From Bimastos eiseni (lineage: Eukaryota > Annelida > Clitellata > Crassiclitellata > Lumbricidae), in contig OY365815.1 of NCBI GenBank assembly GCA_959347315.1, positions 902,501 to 966,500 of the forward strand: 64,000 nt of DNA, read 5' to 3'. The notes beneath the pieces are model-generated. The model did not search any database. It saw only the letters and a list, made by a program, of their open reading frames with translations, and was not told the origin of the DNA. The first letter of the stretch is position 1. Every line of letters begins with the position of its first letter. Of the stretch, positions 24,700 through 34,302 are shown piece by piece. The translations under genes were made by a program, and so were the position numbers.

Positions 24700-25392
24700 C
24701 CAATGTCGGTCTCAACGAATGCATGGTCCCTATTACCAATTACCCAGGTTTCTTCCTCAAAATTGTTAGGAATTGTTGTAGATCAGGATTTATCGTGGAC
24801 TGATCACATATCTTCAATATCACTGAAAATTGTTAAAAGTGTCGGAATAGTTTCAAGAATATCTACGGTGCTTCCAACCAAGGCTCGATCAACTCCTTAT
24901 TATGCTCTTATTTATCCCTATTTAACATATGGAAATATAATTTGGGCCTCTGTGTGCAAATCCAATTTACAAAAATTAAATATTTTGCAGAAAAAGCAAT
25001 CAGCTTTGCAGCAAACAAGCCACATGGTGCACACACAGGACTTGAATTCAAGAGAAGAAATATACTAAAAAATAGAGCAAATTCTGAAGCTACAGATTTG
25101 AATCTTCTTGTACCAATATTCCCACAACTTATTACCTCGCATATTTCTAGAATATTTTCCTCTTAACCCAGGTAGCCATTATCATTTATCGAGGGATACC
25201 CCCACTCTCTATGTATACCCCTCATGCGAGGACATCCATAGGCTCTCCTCTATAAAATGCACACGACCTAGGATTTGGAATGCCATCCCACTTCCATTAC
25301 GCCTTATTCCAAATGTACGTCAGTTCAAGTCTAAGTGGAAGCTGACTGTACTGGATGAACTAGGATTAATAATAGGATTAATAACATAGCTA
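24700..25392 (+). pseudogene. LINE reverse-transcriptase C-terminal fragment (CR1/Jockey-like)
   Basis: Three successive frames carry the thumb and C-terminal end of a LINE ORF2. SSKLLGIVVDQDLSWTDHIS, SIGIISR-like KSVGIVSRIS and YYALIYPYLTYGNIIWASVC appear first. A frame change near 24950-25020 follows, and the end encodes RIWNAIPLPLRLIPNVRQFK, matching the WN-x-LP-x-x-IR-x-x-x-F-K ending. It is decayed and 5'-truncated, inserted in an iGluR intron. Confidence 0.85.
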
Positions 25393-25654
25393 TCCTAGTC
25401 AAAGCTATTGATTCATAACATGATAGTTAGCAAGTTGCCAAGTTGCCAACATGACTAGAGAATAGAGTAACCCTAATTTATACATTTAATCTCTCATCCC
25501 GCCGGACCCATTGCCCCATCCATCTCGGCGGACCTGCTGCATGTGACTGAACACATTGGCTACCTTCCCTCAGCGGATCACTTATTACCGGGTCTTTGCA
25601 TTGGTATGGCATCATCCATTTAACTATGCGAACTGTGCTACTCTACCTTAGATG

Positions 25655-25918
25655 TCCACCGCTTGCAAGGCCCTCTCTTCATTCACCCGTGTAGGCCTCG
25701 GTTCGCTTGTTCCTCGTCCTCGAACTTCCACAAGGCAGCATCCCTCGTGCACCAAGCCTTCTTCCCAGCTGGTCCTGCAACCTGCAACCTGCAACGGCTT
25801 CCGGTGGCACCTCGCCTAGTGCCCAGAGGCACCGTGTTTTACACTGGCCTTAAGACTCTTATTTAGCAGAGGTTGGGTAAGGAGCGCGTGGTGAAGGGGC
25901 GCTATATAAATTCTCTTA
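25655..25918 (+). repeat. Retroposon with GGGGCGCTATATAAATT end
   Basis: A CT-rich stretch with three ACCTGCAACCTGCAAC-type repeats ends in GGGGCGCTATATAAATTCTC, the shared LINE/SINE 3' signature of the window. No coding sequence is recognisable. Confidence 0.5.
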
Positions 25919-25992
25919 CAGTTATGATGACGATAGATGACGAGCATAGTAATTCGAATGACGGTGATGTCATCTGGTTATTCTTGACATAG

Positions 25993-26208
25993 GATCCTCC
26001 TTTCCTGATGCCAAGGGCAGGCGGACCCGCTCTCTCCAACCCAGGCACCATAGGCGACCGATACCAGGGCTACTACGTCGACCTGCTCGATGTACTGGCT
26101 TCCCATCTCGGTCTAAAGTTCGACCTCTACCTTGTTCCAGACGGACAGTATGGTCGACAACTTCCAGACGGAAAATGGAATGGAATCATCAACCAACTGA
26201 TGCTTGGA
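25993..26208 (+). CDS. iGluR subunit exon: ligand-binding segment S1
   Basis: 216 bases, phase 0, acceptor TTGACATAG, donor CTTGGA|GTAAGG. It opens DPPFLMPRAGG, equivalent to the E-x-P-Y-x-M segment of S1. It then encodes YQGYYVDLLDVLASHLGLKF, the canonical G-x-x-x-D-LL helix, followed by VPDGQYG and DGKWNGIINQLM, the D-G-x-Y-G and G-x-W-N-G-M-V motifs. A proline-glycine loop fills the variable region between them. Confidence 0.95.
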
Positions 26209-26439
26209 GTAAGGAATCTGATTCTGAGAGGGTGTTATGCAAGGATTGGTGCTTCTAACTATAGAGAGCTAAGTCAATGCTCGAACCTGAAGATTGACTT
26301 ATGTAAGGGCCATAAGTTGTTGGTGGATAGGGTGGCTGATTGGTTAGAGCAATTGTTTTGTAGAATTTGGCTGCTCGTGTAAGAACCATAATTGAGTTAG
26401 TCCTTCAACTGCAATTTTTCACTGTTATCGATTGAGGCT

Positions 26440-26500
26440 TTGATCCTTCGAAGCATTGGAGCTCTTGGCCATTTGGCGTTGAATAAATAAATACAATGGC
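26440..26500 (+). repeat. Retroposon tail with AATAAATAAATA
   Basis: The sequence TTGGCGTTGAATAAATAAATA ends a short retroposon-like stretch 70 bases before the large receptor exon. Confidence 0.4.
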
Positions 26501-26569
26501 ACGTGACTTATGGATGTGTGGAGGAGGAGGAAGAGGGGGTGCAGTCGATTGATTGCATCGTTGTTTCAG

Positions 26570-27474
26570 AAATCGATGATGGCGTTGGCACCGATTGCGA
26601 TTACGACCCCAAGGTCAAAGATCATCGACTTCACGGACGCCTTCTGCACGGTGAGCGTCGGTGCCATCGGGCGAGCAGCCCCCAACCGTTCGTTCCCATA
26701 CAGGGTGAGCGACCCCCTCGCAACGCCCGTCTGGGTGACGATCTTCGCCATCATGGCAGCCATCAGCCTCATCCTCTACTTCTTCGACCATCTCGTTCCC
26801 CTCGGGACCTCGTCCCCAGAGGCCCCTGCTGCAGGGTCTTCTAGCGAGTGGCGCAGGGATCTACCCCGCTGTGGGGTCTGGTTCACCCTTGCGACCATCC
26901 TACTCAGCGTGACGGGGGGTACTGTACCCCGGAGCACGGCAGGTCGACTCCTCATCTCCGTGCTCTGGGTCTTTTCAGTGGCAATCATTTCGCTTTACAC
27001 TGCCAAGATGGCGGCCATCATGGCGACGTCTGAACTGCAGATGGCGTCGACGCAGCGTGTGGAAGACCTTCTCACGCTGAGAGACGTCAGCTACGGAACC
27101 GTGCGTCACAGTGACGTCAGTCGCCTATTCCAGACGTCAACGAACCCTCTGCACGTCAAAATGTGGCAGGTCATGGCGGAACACGACCTTCCAGGGTCAA
27201 AGGACATCTACGATCGCTCCCTCTCTGATGTGACTGATACCCCGGACGATGGATTTGCTCGGATGAATTGGGTGCCTAACTTCCATTTCATCTGGCACAC
27301 GCCTGGAATACGCTTCCATGCGACTGGAAACTGTGAGTTCACCGTGATGGAAAGCCAGTTGGACCGTCTGCCTTTCGGAATCGCTCTGCAACAGGGAGCA
27401 AAACTTCGAGAGACACTCAACAGAGCGTTGAGAAATCTGAGCGAAGAGGGAGTTCTAAAAACCTTGGAGAATAA
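26570..27474 (+). CDS. iGluR subunit exon: S1 end, M1, pore loop, M3 and S2
   Basis: A 905-base exon, acceptor TTGTTTCAG, start phase 0. It encodes APIAITTPRSKIIDFTDAF, with the agonist-binding Arg at 26612-26614 but Ala where Thr is usual. M1 is WVTIFAIMAAISLILYFF. The pore loop is VWFTLATILLSVTGGTVPRS; the Q/R-site region reads S-V-T-G-G instead of Q-Q-G. M3 ends SLYTAKMAAIMA in place of SYTANLAAF. S2 has SYGTVRHSDVSRLF and NFHFIWHTP, so His (27296-27298) replaces the ligand-binding Asp/Glu. It closes FGIALQQGAKL and SEEGVLKTLENK. An in-frame TAA follows, but GTAAGC at 27475 is a strong donor in phase 2 and the next exon completes Lys-Trp-Trp. Confidence 0.95.
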
Positions 27475-27484
27475 GTAAGCTACA

Positions 27485-27532
27485 AGTTCATCCATTCATT
27501 CATTCATTCATTCATTCATTCATTCGTTCATC
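27485..27532 (+). repeat. CATT tetranucleotide repeat
   Basis: About ten ATTC/CATT units directly follow the donor of the large receptor exon. Confidence 0.9.
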
Positions 27533-27559
27533 GTGGGAGTCTTTCTCGACAATCGCTCA

Positions 27560-27960
27560 CACTCCTAATCTCAAGTTTTCCAACCGAGCTATACCCGACA
27601 CTCCACTGCGTCTCTGGAAAGATCTGCCTCCTGAATTCCGCACTTTTTCGGTTCCTCCACCATCATTGCCTATCCAACGTCGTCTGTGTCTGAGGCTCCG
27701 TCATCAATCACTCCTCGGATTTCTCGCTCGGAACATAGGTCTCGTCTTTTTAAGGACTCGTAGGCCTATACCAAACTCATCCGATCCAATTCTCGACCGA
27801 AACGACACCCGCCTTAACAGCTACTCTGCCTCCTCTGAACTCCTGGAAATCGGACCATCACCTTCCCTAGGCAACCAAGACCAAGACCAGAGAAATACGA
27901 CCAAGACTAGAGAAATACGACCAAGACCAGAGAAATACGATCAAGACCAGAGATATGCTA
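27560..27960 (+). repeat. LINE-like tail fragment and 20-bp tandem repeat
   Basis: 27595-27680 reads LRLWKDLPPEFRTFSVPPP, like the LWN-x-LP-x-x-IR ending of LINE ORF2. At 27875-27955 a CCAAGACCAGAGAAATACGA unit of 20 bases repeats about four times. Confidence 0.5.
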
Positions 27961-28029
27961 GTGGCGAGGAGACGAACGGCTGCGCAAGACCCGCCACTCC
28001 TGCAGGGAATTGAGCGTGTGAAGGAGATG

Positions 28030-28395
28030 AAAATATTTAGCGTCATCATTACAAGTGCCTTGCGTGCTACGTCTCACGTTAATCGGGTGCTGGGCGTCTG
28101 TGCTGGATCCATACACGCTCTCCGGGTCTTGAGGTGGCATGGGCTCTCCCCCGAAAGCCTCGACTCCTCTATGCTTCCCCAGCTTGGTGGAGGCTTACAT
28201 CAGCAGAGAACCGAGGCCGTCTAGAGGCCTTCTTAGGAAGGCTGCCGAGGCTGCACTTCATCCCTATCATCCAACGTCCATCGCTGAGATGACCGAGAAG
28301 GCTGACGGCTGTCGCACCCATTTAGCCGCCCCACAAAAGTCGATAGGAGCTTCATCCCCAGAATTTTTTATAACTTTAAAGCTACTGACATATTT
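28030..28395 (+). pseudogene. LINE reverse-transcriptase C-terminal fragment, second family
   Basis: The plus strand reads SHVNRVLGVCAGSIHALRVL then RWHGLSPESL, followed in other frames by a Lys-Ala-rich stretch and IAEMTEKAD. This is the thumb region of a LINE family of the HVN-x-VLG-x-CA-x-x-x-HALRVLR type. It differs from the 24.7 kb family and is broken by frameshifts. It lies in the last large iGluR intron. Confidence 0.7.
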
Positions 28396-29034
28396 GCAAT
28401 GAAAAGATAACACTCCATAAAGTAGAATTGAACTACAATCAGATCCAAACACGAAGGCAACCAAGTCTCGCACCATGTAACTTACTGCGGTGCGTCAAAT
28501 AAGTGATATCAGACTATCTTTTTACAGCCCTCTGATTCGATGCATCGCTCGTGAATGGGCTGGTGCCCTACGCTTGGCTTTCAATTGGCACTTTAGAAGT
28601 TTGGACATAACGGTTACGATCTTCAACGAGACTACACAGAAGCGTTCCAAACTCCTGCGATGAGGATTTCAGTATGAGTAGGGCATTGATAAGTCAGGTT
28701 ATGGTATGTAACAGAATACTTGTGTAACGAGTAGCACATCAAAAGAGCCTCTCAGATAGAAAGAGATACCAAGAAGCTCATGACTGGTAGGTTGCTTAGT
28801 AACCTGTTCGGTTAGAATGGTCCTACCAATTTGAAACATCAATGTTGAACAGTTTTAATCCGTATACTGACCGGACAACTAGACAATGCTTGAGAGCAGA
28901 GCGAATGGATTCTTCGTCAGATATCTACAGAGGAGATCAACGACGAGAAGGATCCATGCTTATGTTTTCCATTGTTTGCTCACACATAGGCTAACTAGCT
29001 GCTTATAAATTGGTCTTCCGAAATCTCATCTGTC

Positions 29035-29200
29035 AGTCACTCTTCAACGGATGCTAAGTGCAGGCGCTCGTCTGATTGCCAGTCTTCCTCGCTTCTCACG
29101 TACCTCGGCCATCATGACTGAGTACTTGCACTGGCTTCCATTCAGGCCTCGGTTTCAAGCTTTTTCCTTACTTCCTTACTTTGGGTCAGTCTTCGCGCAA
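29035..29200 (+). pseudogene. LINE reverse-transcriptase fragment, third copy
   Basis: The frame reads RMLSAGARLIASLPRFSR then EYLHWLPFRPRFQAFSLL. This matches the QN-x-AARL...LHWLP-x-R-x-R-x-x-FK-x-L motif near the end of CR1/L2-type ORF2. It is a short 5'-truncated remnant. Confidence 0.7.
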
Positions 29201-29419
29201 TCTTTGTGGCCCTATCCGTCGGCCTCTTCGCTCTTTAGACCTACATGACCTAGGATGCTTTTAGTACCTCGATCACACTCGGACTGTCTGCCAAATACTT
29301 GCGCTTATCGCTTATTCGTCTGTTGGCCCTGTGCTTTGGATCGATTATCCTCGGACTATCAACCGTAAGAAGCGAGATCGATTCCCGCTACCATCGGTGG
29401 TAAATTAGCTCTAAGACGT

Positions 29420-29482
29420 GATGGGCGCCCTGCATGGCTGCCATACAGCTGAACTCGACACCTGTGATCATGGTGTCTTTTT
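29420..29482 (+). repeat. Dispersed SINE-like repeat next to a splice acceptor
   Basis: The CCTGCATGGCTGCCATACAG stretch is a copy of the family also at 22270, 47415 and 49037. It ends immediately before the polypyrimidine tract of the last main receptor exon. Upstream, 29370-29390 carries GATCGATTCCC, like a tRNA B box. Confidence 0.5.
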
Positions 29483-29487
29483 TGTAG

Positions 29488-29728
29488 ATGGTGGGGCGGC
29501 AGAGAATGCTCCACGCACTATCGTCGCCCATACGGAGTCTCCTTGGACGACATCACTGGCTTACTCATCATTCTGGCTGTAACTGTAGCCATGGCAATCG
29601 TTGTCTCTGTGCTCGAACACAAAATGTGTCGACAAAGAAATGAGAAGAAGCGAAACCGGGTTAGTGTTGCAACTATCATTGAGGCCATCAACAGCACAAG
29701 ACGATCGAGTTCGTTATTAACGTACTAG
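29488..29728 (+). CDS. iGluR subunit exon: S2 end, M4 and cytosolic tail
   Basis: The exon starts after TCTTTTTTGTAG with one base that completes the Lys codon left at 27474. The next codons read WWGGRECS, the invariant K-W-W followed by a Cys that in the family closes an S2 disulfide. M4 is ITGLLIILAVTVAMAIVVSV, followed by a basic tail (KMCRQRNEKKRNR) and a stop at 29726-29728. A GTTAGT donor at 29660 in phase 0 would instead join the tail to the exon at 30595. The phase match and the KWW join make this assignment firm. Confidence 0.93.
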
Positions 29729-29793
29729 GCCTACAGACTGACTTCGTTCACAGATTAGAGACTAGAAGGCATCACACATTCAATGCCTTTTAA

Positions 29794-30112
29794 CTTTGTA
29801 CCAGAGGTGTAACAAGCGGGGGGTTAAGGGGGCACCTGCCTCTCCCCCAGTTTCAAAACTAGGGGAGCGAAGCCCCCCAGTTTTAGTGCTCAGTGCCCAC
29901 CATGTGCCCCCACTCCAAATTGGTTCTTTTTATGTTTCTCCAATGGCTTTTAAGGTGACTTTTGTTCAGATAATTTGTCCCCCCATTTTTCAAATTTCTG
30001 GGGGCAAAATTCAAAAAGTAGTGGGGCAAAACATTTCTTGCGCTTCGCGCAATTTTTTTCTAAATTATGCCTCCCCCACTTTTCAAAACCTTGTTACACC
30101 TCTGCTTTGTAC
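29794..30112 (+). mobile_element. hAT-type MITE with 8-bp target duplication
   Basis: A 303-bp element (29802-30104) begins CAGAGGTGTAACAAG and ends with the exact reverse complement CTTGTTACACCTCTG. It is flanked on both sides by CTTTGTAC, a perfect 8-bp target-site duplication. The CAGAGG ends and 8-bp duplication are typical of hAT transposons. There is no coding capacity, so it is non-autonomous. It lies in the 3' region of the iGluR gene. Confidence 0.93.
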
Positions 30113-30594
30113 GGTAGAAAAACACTGAAACAAGTTTTAGATTGTACAAAGCCTCACAGCAAAATCTGGCTGTAAATGAAGAGGATAAAGGCAGAGCGAT
30201 AATGAATCACCGACATTAAGAAATTTATATTGAATCAACTTAGCAGAAAGCTAATGACGAATAGGTCCTATTGAAAGAGATTTACAATAGGCCAACCAAT
30301 CTAGCGCTACTTCAAGCTGCATGCCAATCGCTAACGAATCATGGCGTGTCTTTTGCGGAGAATAAAAATATATAGAATATTGAAAGTGATTTTACAATAA
30401 TTATCAATTTAGTTCCACTTCGCATTGTATGCCAATTGTTTCAGACGTCCAGCAAGAACCTGAAACTATATGCGTGATGGTGATGGAGTTTAACTAAATT
30501 AATTTAGAGCTGCCATCGTGCATGCATTTGAACTGTTGCAGTTTGTTTAGCACAACTATAGTGTGACAGTTATCACGCACCTGTTTAATTGTAG

Positions 30595-30744
30595 AGAATT
30601 CCGGTGAAGAATTCTGCGGTCATCTCAACGTGTGACGGAGTGACCAGTTCAAACACAGTTCAGATGGAAGAACCGTTTCTACCGTTGAATGCCAATACAG
30701 GTGGACAAAGTTCGACCACATCTCGCCAGACACAAATATTCTGA
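30595..30744 (+). CDS. Possible alternative last exon of the iGluR gene
   Basis: After a TGTTTAATTGTAG acceptor, 50 codons (stop included) read RIPVKNSAVISTCDGVTSSN and then QMEEPFLPLNANTGGQSSTT, ending at TGA (30742-30744). The phase (0) fits the internal donor at 29660 in the preceding exon. The product would carry a Ser/Thr-rich cytosolic tail instead of the 22-residue tail encoded to 29728. The composition looks like protein, but this is an inference from splice signals alone. Confidence 0.4.
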   Translation, partial: RIPVKNSAVISTCDGVTSSNTVQMEEPFLPLNANTGGQSSTTSRQTQIF

Positions 30745-31587
30745 AGAGGAATTTTAATTTAGAAGAGAACCGGGCCTTTAGACGCTGATGGGCCACAGAA
30801 GAAGAAGACGCTGGCTGATATTTTTATAGCTTATAGAAACTATCCATATCTAAGCAAGTGGTCACTAATGATTATTTTTAACATATGCGCCACAAACATA
30901 TAGAAATGTAGACTAAACGTACACGTTCTCTATAGCGGTGATTGATTTGTATGGCCTCGACTCTTGTCTTTCTCAAATGAATGAATCTGGTCAGAGCGTT
31001 TGCCACCACTTCCCACTTGAATGGGTGTCACACCATTTGTAGGACCAAAGATTAATTACTCTCTGAATGAATCGTCGATCCACCCATTCGTGTGCGAACT
31101 GGGACTCTCCTCAACAGAGACATCTTAATTCGCGTAAAGCTCTAACCATTGTAGCCAAGACGACCATAGGCCTGTGTGCTATTCTAGTGGCATTACTAAC
31201 TATAGAAGAAGTAGTTTCTGCTAATTATCTATAGAGTGGCACTGAACAGAATCGTTTTGTATGGCAAGAAAATTAGACAGTGGTGTGGAAGACTTTTTAG
31301 CAGCAGTTTATTTACTCACATGTTTAGGTCTGTACGTGTTTGTTTATCAACGATGAATCAAGGTATCTTGTGGCAAATGGATCTCTACCAATCAGAATCA
31401 CTTACAACGTCCTCCCTTCATGAAGAAGTCTTTTCAATGTGCAACGAGCAAAATATTAATGTGTATGTAATGTATCTATATTTTGCAGGCATATGCATCA
31501 TGCCTGAAGATAACATGTCGACTCTATTTGTGCTGTAACGTAACTCATTACAGTCTCACTCACTATAGTATAGATGAGAGGGAGAGA

Positions 31588-31637
<50 letters not shown>

Positions 31638-31917
31638 GACAGAGAGTGAGACACAGACAGACTGAGACAGACAGACAGAGACAGACAGAGACAGACAGAG
31701 ACAGACAGAGAGAACACTTAGTATGTTGAAACCAATGTTGGCATATCTTCCGATTATTTTCAACTTTCAGCCTTTATATTGATGGAGAGTGAAACACAGT
31801 AGAACACCCTGTAACAGGAAAGTCTTTCTGAATTACAGTGTCTGAGAGTAGTTATAAGGTTTATGTAACTCATCCGCGAGTTGGTCGGTCCATTGTAATT
31901 TTAGGTTTTTTTTAAAC
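30745..31917. other. Intergenic DNA with GA microsatellite
   Basis: No gene is recognisable. A GAGAGA/GACAGACA microsatellite occupies 31575-31712. At 31903-31919 the hairpin-like AGGTTTTTTTTAAACCT lies at the 3' end of the first viral gene. Confidence 0.5.
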
Positions 31918-32415
31918 CTAACCCGAGATTAGCTTTGGTAGATAATATAGTTTCACAAGACTTCTTTCTATTCGCCCTCGTAAGCTAGGATTAGGAATAT
32001 TATTCAACTCATTAACCATCACTCTATTGGCGACATTCCTAGAAACTGTATCCGAGTGCTGATCGTAAGCTAAATCGTGATTATATGCAGCGTTGTCGAC
32101 TCTATTGACGGGCTTCGACCAATCCTTAGGAGTTCCATCGGAATTCAACCTCAAATCAAGTCTAGTACCAGGACCAGTAAACGAATGTCCCGGCGAGTGC
32201 ATCTCACCTGGACATTTAGCCCACGGCAACTTAAAACCGCCGGTAACCGAATTTAAAGATCCAACTAAATCACCACCTTCAGAAGACTTCACGAATTGTG
32301 TCTTTGTCTTTCCACATATATCACATGTGCCTCTAAGCATTGACCTTCCATTCTTCGTTGTAACATTTTGAATATTTTTAGGTTCAGTACGAGTTTTACA
32401 CTTTACGCAATACAT
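31918..32415 (-). CDS. Virion protein with zinc ribbon and phospholipase A2-like domain
   Basis: The only long frame of the cassette that is clearly intact (165 residues from the ATG at 32413-32415; the frame also extends to an upstream TTG). Residues 1-40 hold two CxxC pairs (YCVKCKT and CDICGK), a zinc ribbon of the DUF5679 kind. A central GPGT loop and the helix NAAYNHDLAYDQHS follow. This is the calcium loop and His-Asp catalytic pair of parvovirus VP1-type secreted PLA2 domains, which open endosomal membranes during entry. A basic C-terminus ends the protein. It faces the ATPase gene divergently across about 30 AT-rich bases. The role in virion entry is inferred from the domain family. 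Confidence 0.85.
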   Translation of the reverse strand: MYCVKCKTRTEPKNIQNVTTKNGRSMLRGTCDICGKTKTQFVKSSEGGDLVGSLNSVTGGFKLPWAKCPGEMHSPGHSFTGPGTRLDLRLNSDGTPKDWSKPVNRVDNAAYNHDLAYDQHSDTVSRNVANRVMVNELNNIPNPSLRGRIERSLVKLYYLPKLISG

Positions 32416-32445
32416 CCTTTTTAAATACAATTAGATATATTTAAA

Positions 32446-32896
32446 ATGGAAGTCAAAGATTTATCGTGGATCGACATATTATCTAAGAGATTCAATAATC
32501 CTCTTTTACCTAGTAGTATAAAAGGGTTAATCATAGGAAAGTCAGGATGCGGTAAGATGACTCTATTGTTGAACCTACTTCTAAGACCTGGGTGGTTAGA
32601 CTACGACAATCTGCAGGTATTCGGAAGATTTCTCTTTCAACCAGAGTATAAAATACTCAAGCAAGTATTTGAAGAAAAAGTACCGAAAGAATCCATCATC
32701 GGGCTATTCAATTGAGACTATGAGAGACCATGAGACTAAATGTTCCGCCGGCCTTAGTAGTTGAGGTAATGGCTAAACACTTGTATAAAAAATCTGATGT
32801 CTGCTGTAAGTTTTTTGAATCATCGGAAGACGTGCCAAATCCGAGAGACTTGAACCGTGACAAGAAAAACTTGATGATTTTCGATGATTTAAAGTG
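32446..32896 (+). pseudogene. Broken A32/FtsK-like packaging ATPase
   Basis: The first frame (to 32715) carries LIIGKSGCGKMTLLLNLL, a Walker A motif in which Met stands at the usual Thr/Ser. After a frame change the second frame, near 32800-32896, ends with KNLMIFDDLK, a Walker B motif. Coding then stops, so the C-terminal half with the sensor and arginine-finger region is gone. Packaging ATPases of this type pump viral DNA into capsids. Order and orientation next to the capsid genes support the call. Confidence 0.8.
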
Positions 32897-32972
32897 AACG
32901 TAAATTTACGTTTTATGTTTTACGTTTTATGTCTTACGTTTTACGTTTAAATATTATGTTTCCAAGTTAAAA
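32896..32972 (+). promoter_or_regulatory. AT-rich spacer with repeated TTTTACGTTT motif
   Basis: Between the ATPase stop and the next start, the sequence TTTTATG/TTTTACG recurs about five times in 45 bases. It then runs into AGTTAAAA before the ATG. It is likely the promoter zone of the next gene or a decayed tandem repeat. Confidence 0.4.
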
Positions 32973-33842
32973 ATGTCGTTTCTAAAAATCAAAGACCCAG
33001 CCAAACGTGATTTTATCGTTGAGAACTTTCTTAAGACGAAGTAAAATATTAGACAAGACTCGTTTTCCGAGAAAATAGCGGACATTGGGCTTCAGCGGGA
33101 ATTGATAAAGGCGTACAAACCGATAATCGACTCTCAGTCTGGAATATCCTAAGAATTAGGTGCTATAAAAGAGAACTCTATGGCGACAACTGCCGCGCTT
33201 CGAGCATTTCCAGCATCGATATCGACATCGTTGAAAGCAATTCAATTCCCACAATATCCCTCAATAGAAGTGTTTGAGGACGATCCCGTTTCAGATATTA
33301 GAATTTTGGAATTAGGTGATAAAGCAATAAAATATTAAACAGAATACGCTACAAACAAGAAGTCGACGGATACGACCTTCGGAATATACTCTAAAGATGG
33401 TCGATTTCACATCGGAGACCGCCCAATCACGATCGAAGGTGATGATATAACTATCGGAGATGTTACCTATAAGGGAACTCCGGGACATTGGGAGTTATTG
33501 ACAAGGGCAACACCAGACAAGACGATATACGACATAAACGATCTCAAAGACTTGAGTGAGATTTTGACTGTGACAAACGCAATCCGTCAACCTGAGAAAC
33601 CGAACAAACCCAAGTCGTCTAGAAGCGAAAAATATAGGGAAATCATAAAGCCGATATGGGAAGGGAGGTTCTCAACGGGCGAAGGAGTCGTAGTTCTTCC
33701 GCAATATCCTAATGCGCTAGTGGATATGTTAACTCTTCGATTCGCTAGCTTCAAAGCGGGAGATACAGGACTAAGAAACGAGATAGTCGGTATCTGCGAT
33801 GAGTTACTTCGACAAAATGCGATAAAATGCGTTAGAGTATAA
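32973..33842 (+). pseudogene. Polinton-like virus virion protein with three in-frame stops
   Basis: One frame runs from an ATG at 32973 (LKIKDPAKRDFIVENFLKT) to a stop at 33840-33842, interrupted by TAA at 33042, 33150 and 33336. The long last part (33339-33842) is open and holds DGRFHIGDRPITIEG, then YKGTPGHWELL and a closing RNEIVGICDELLRQ. I recognise the type as a protein recurring beside capsid genes in animal Polinton-like relics. Its exact place in the particle is unknown to me; a minor virion role is inferred from context. Confidence 0.7.
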
Positions 33843-33865
33843 AAATTTAATGATACAATTATAAA

Positions 33866-34280
33866 ATGATTGTCGTAACTAAGAGAAGATTTACTAAAAG
33901 ATACGTCGTAGGAGGCGCTGGAATATTTGATGCGATATCAGGATTTTTCAAAAGAATGTTATCTTCGAATGCGGCGAGACAGGTAGCAACAACCGCATTA
34001 AGTGCTGGGAAAGACTGCAATGGAGATTGGAAAAAGAGCCATAGATGTTGGTAAGACCGTTGCTATCAATGCTGGAAAGCGATTGGTGGATAAAGCAGCG
34101 GCAAAGATGTTTAATCCACCACCGCCGCAATCAGCCGTACTCAGCCAACAGAGCGAGGAGGCGTTAAAGGGTTTAATATCTCCCCATGGAAAAACGAATA
34201 TAAATAATTTACTATCCGGAAACGGCGGCGCCGTGTCGATCCAAGATCTGGTGCGTGGATCTGGAATGAAGTTGGCTTAA
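33866..34280 (+). pseudogene. Small basic core/membrane-active virion protein, frameshifted
   Basis: The first frame starts at 33866 with a basic stretch RRFTKRYVVGGAGIFDAISG. The second frame (up to 34280) carries an Ala/Lys-rich amphipathic region, a proline cluster and the end LVRGSGMKLA. A frame change lies near 34000-34020. The VVGG-A step resembles the G-G-type cleavage sites used by adenovirus-like maturation proteases. Size and position suggest an equivalent of adenoviral pVI/pX, which is an inference. Confidence 0.6.
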
Positions 34281-34302
34281 AATATTTTATTGCTATATTA
34301 AA

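Noticed and set aside
27475..27478. TAA as the receptor stop codon after LENK
   Set aside because: It overlaps a GTAAGC donor, and the exon at 29488 continues in phase with KWW and M4.
29340..29410. tRNA gene suggested by GATCGATTCCC
   Set aside because: Only a B-box-like motif is present; no cloverleaf or A box can be built. It is more likely part of a tRNA-derived SINE.
31236..31538. 100-codon plus frame upstream of the viral cassette
   Set aside because: No domain, no capsid-cassette-like start motif, and mixed composition; a chance frame is more likely.
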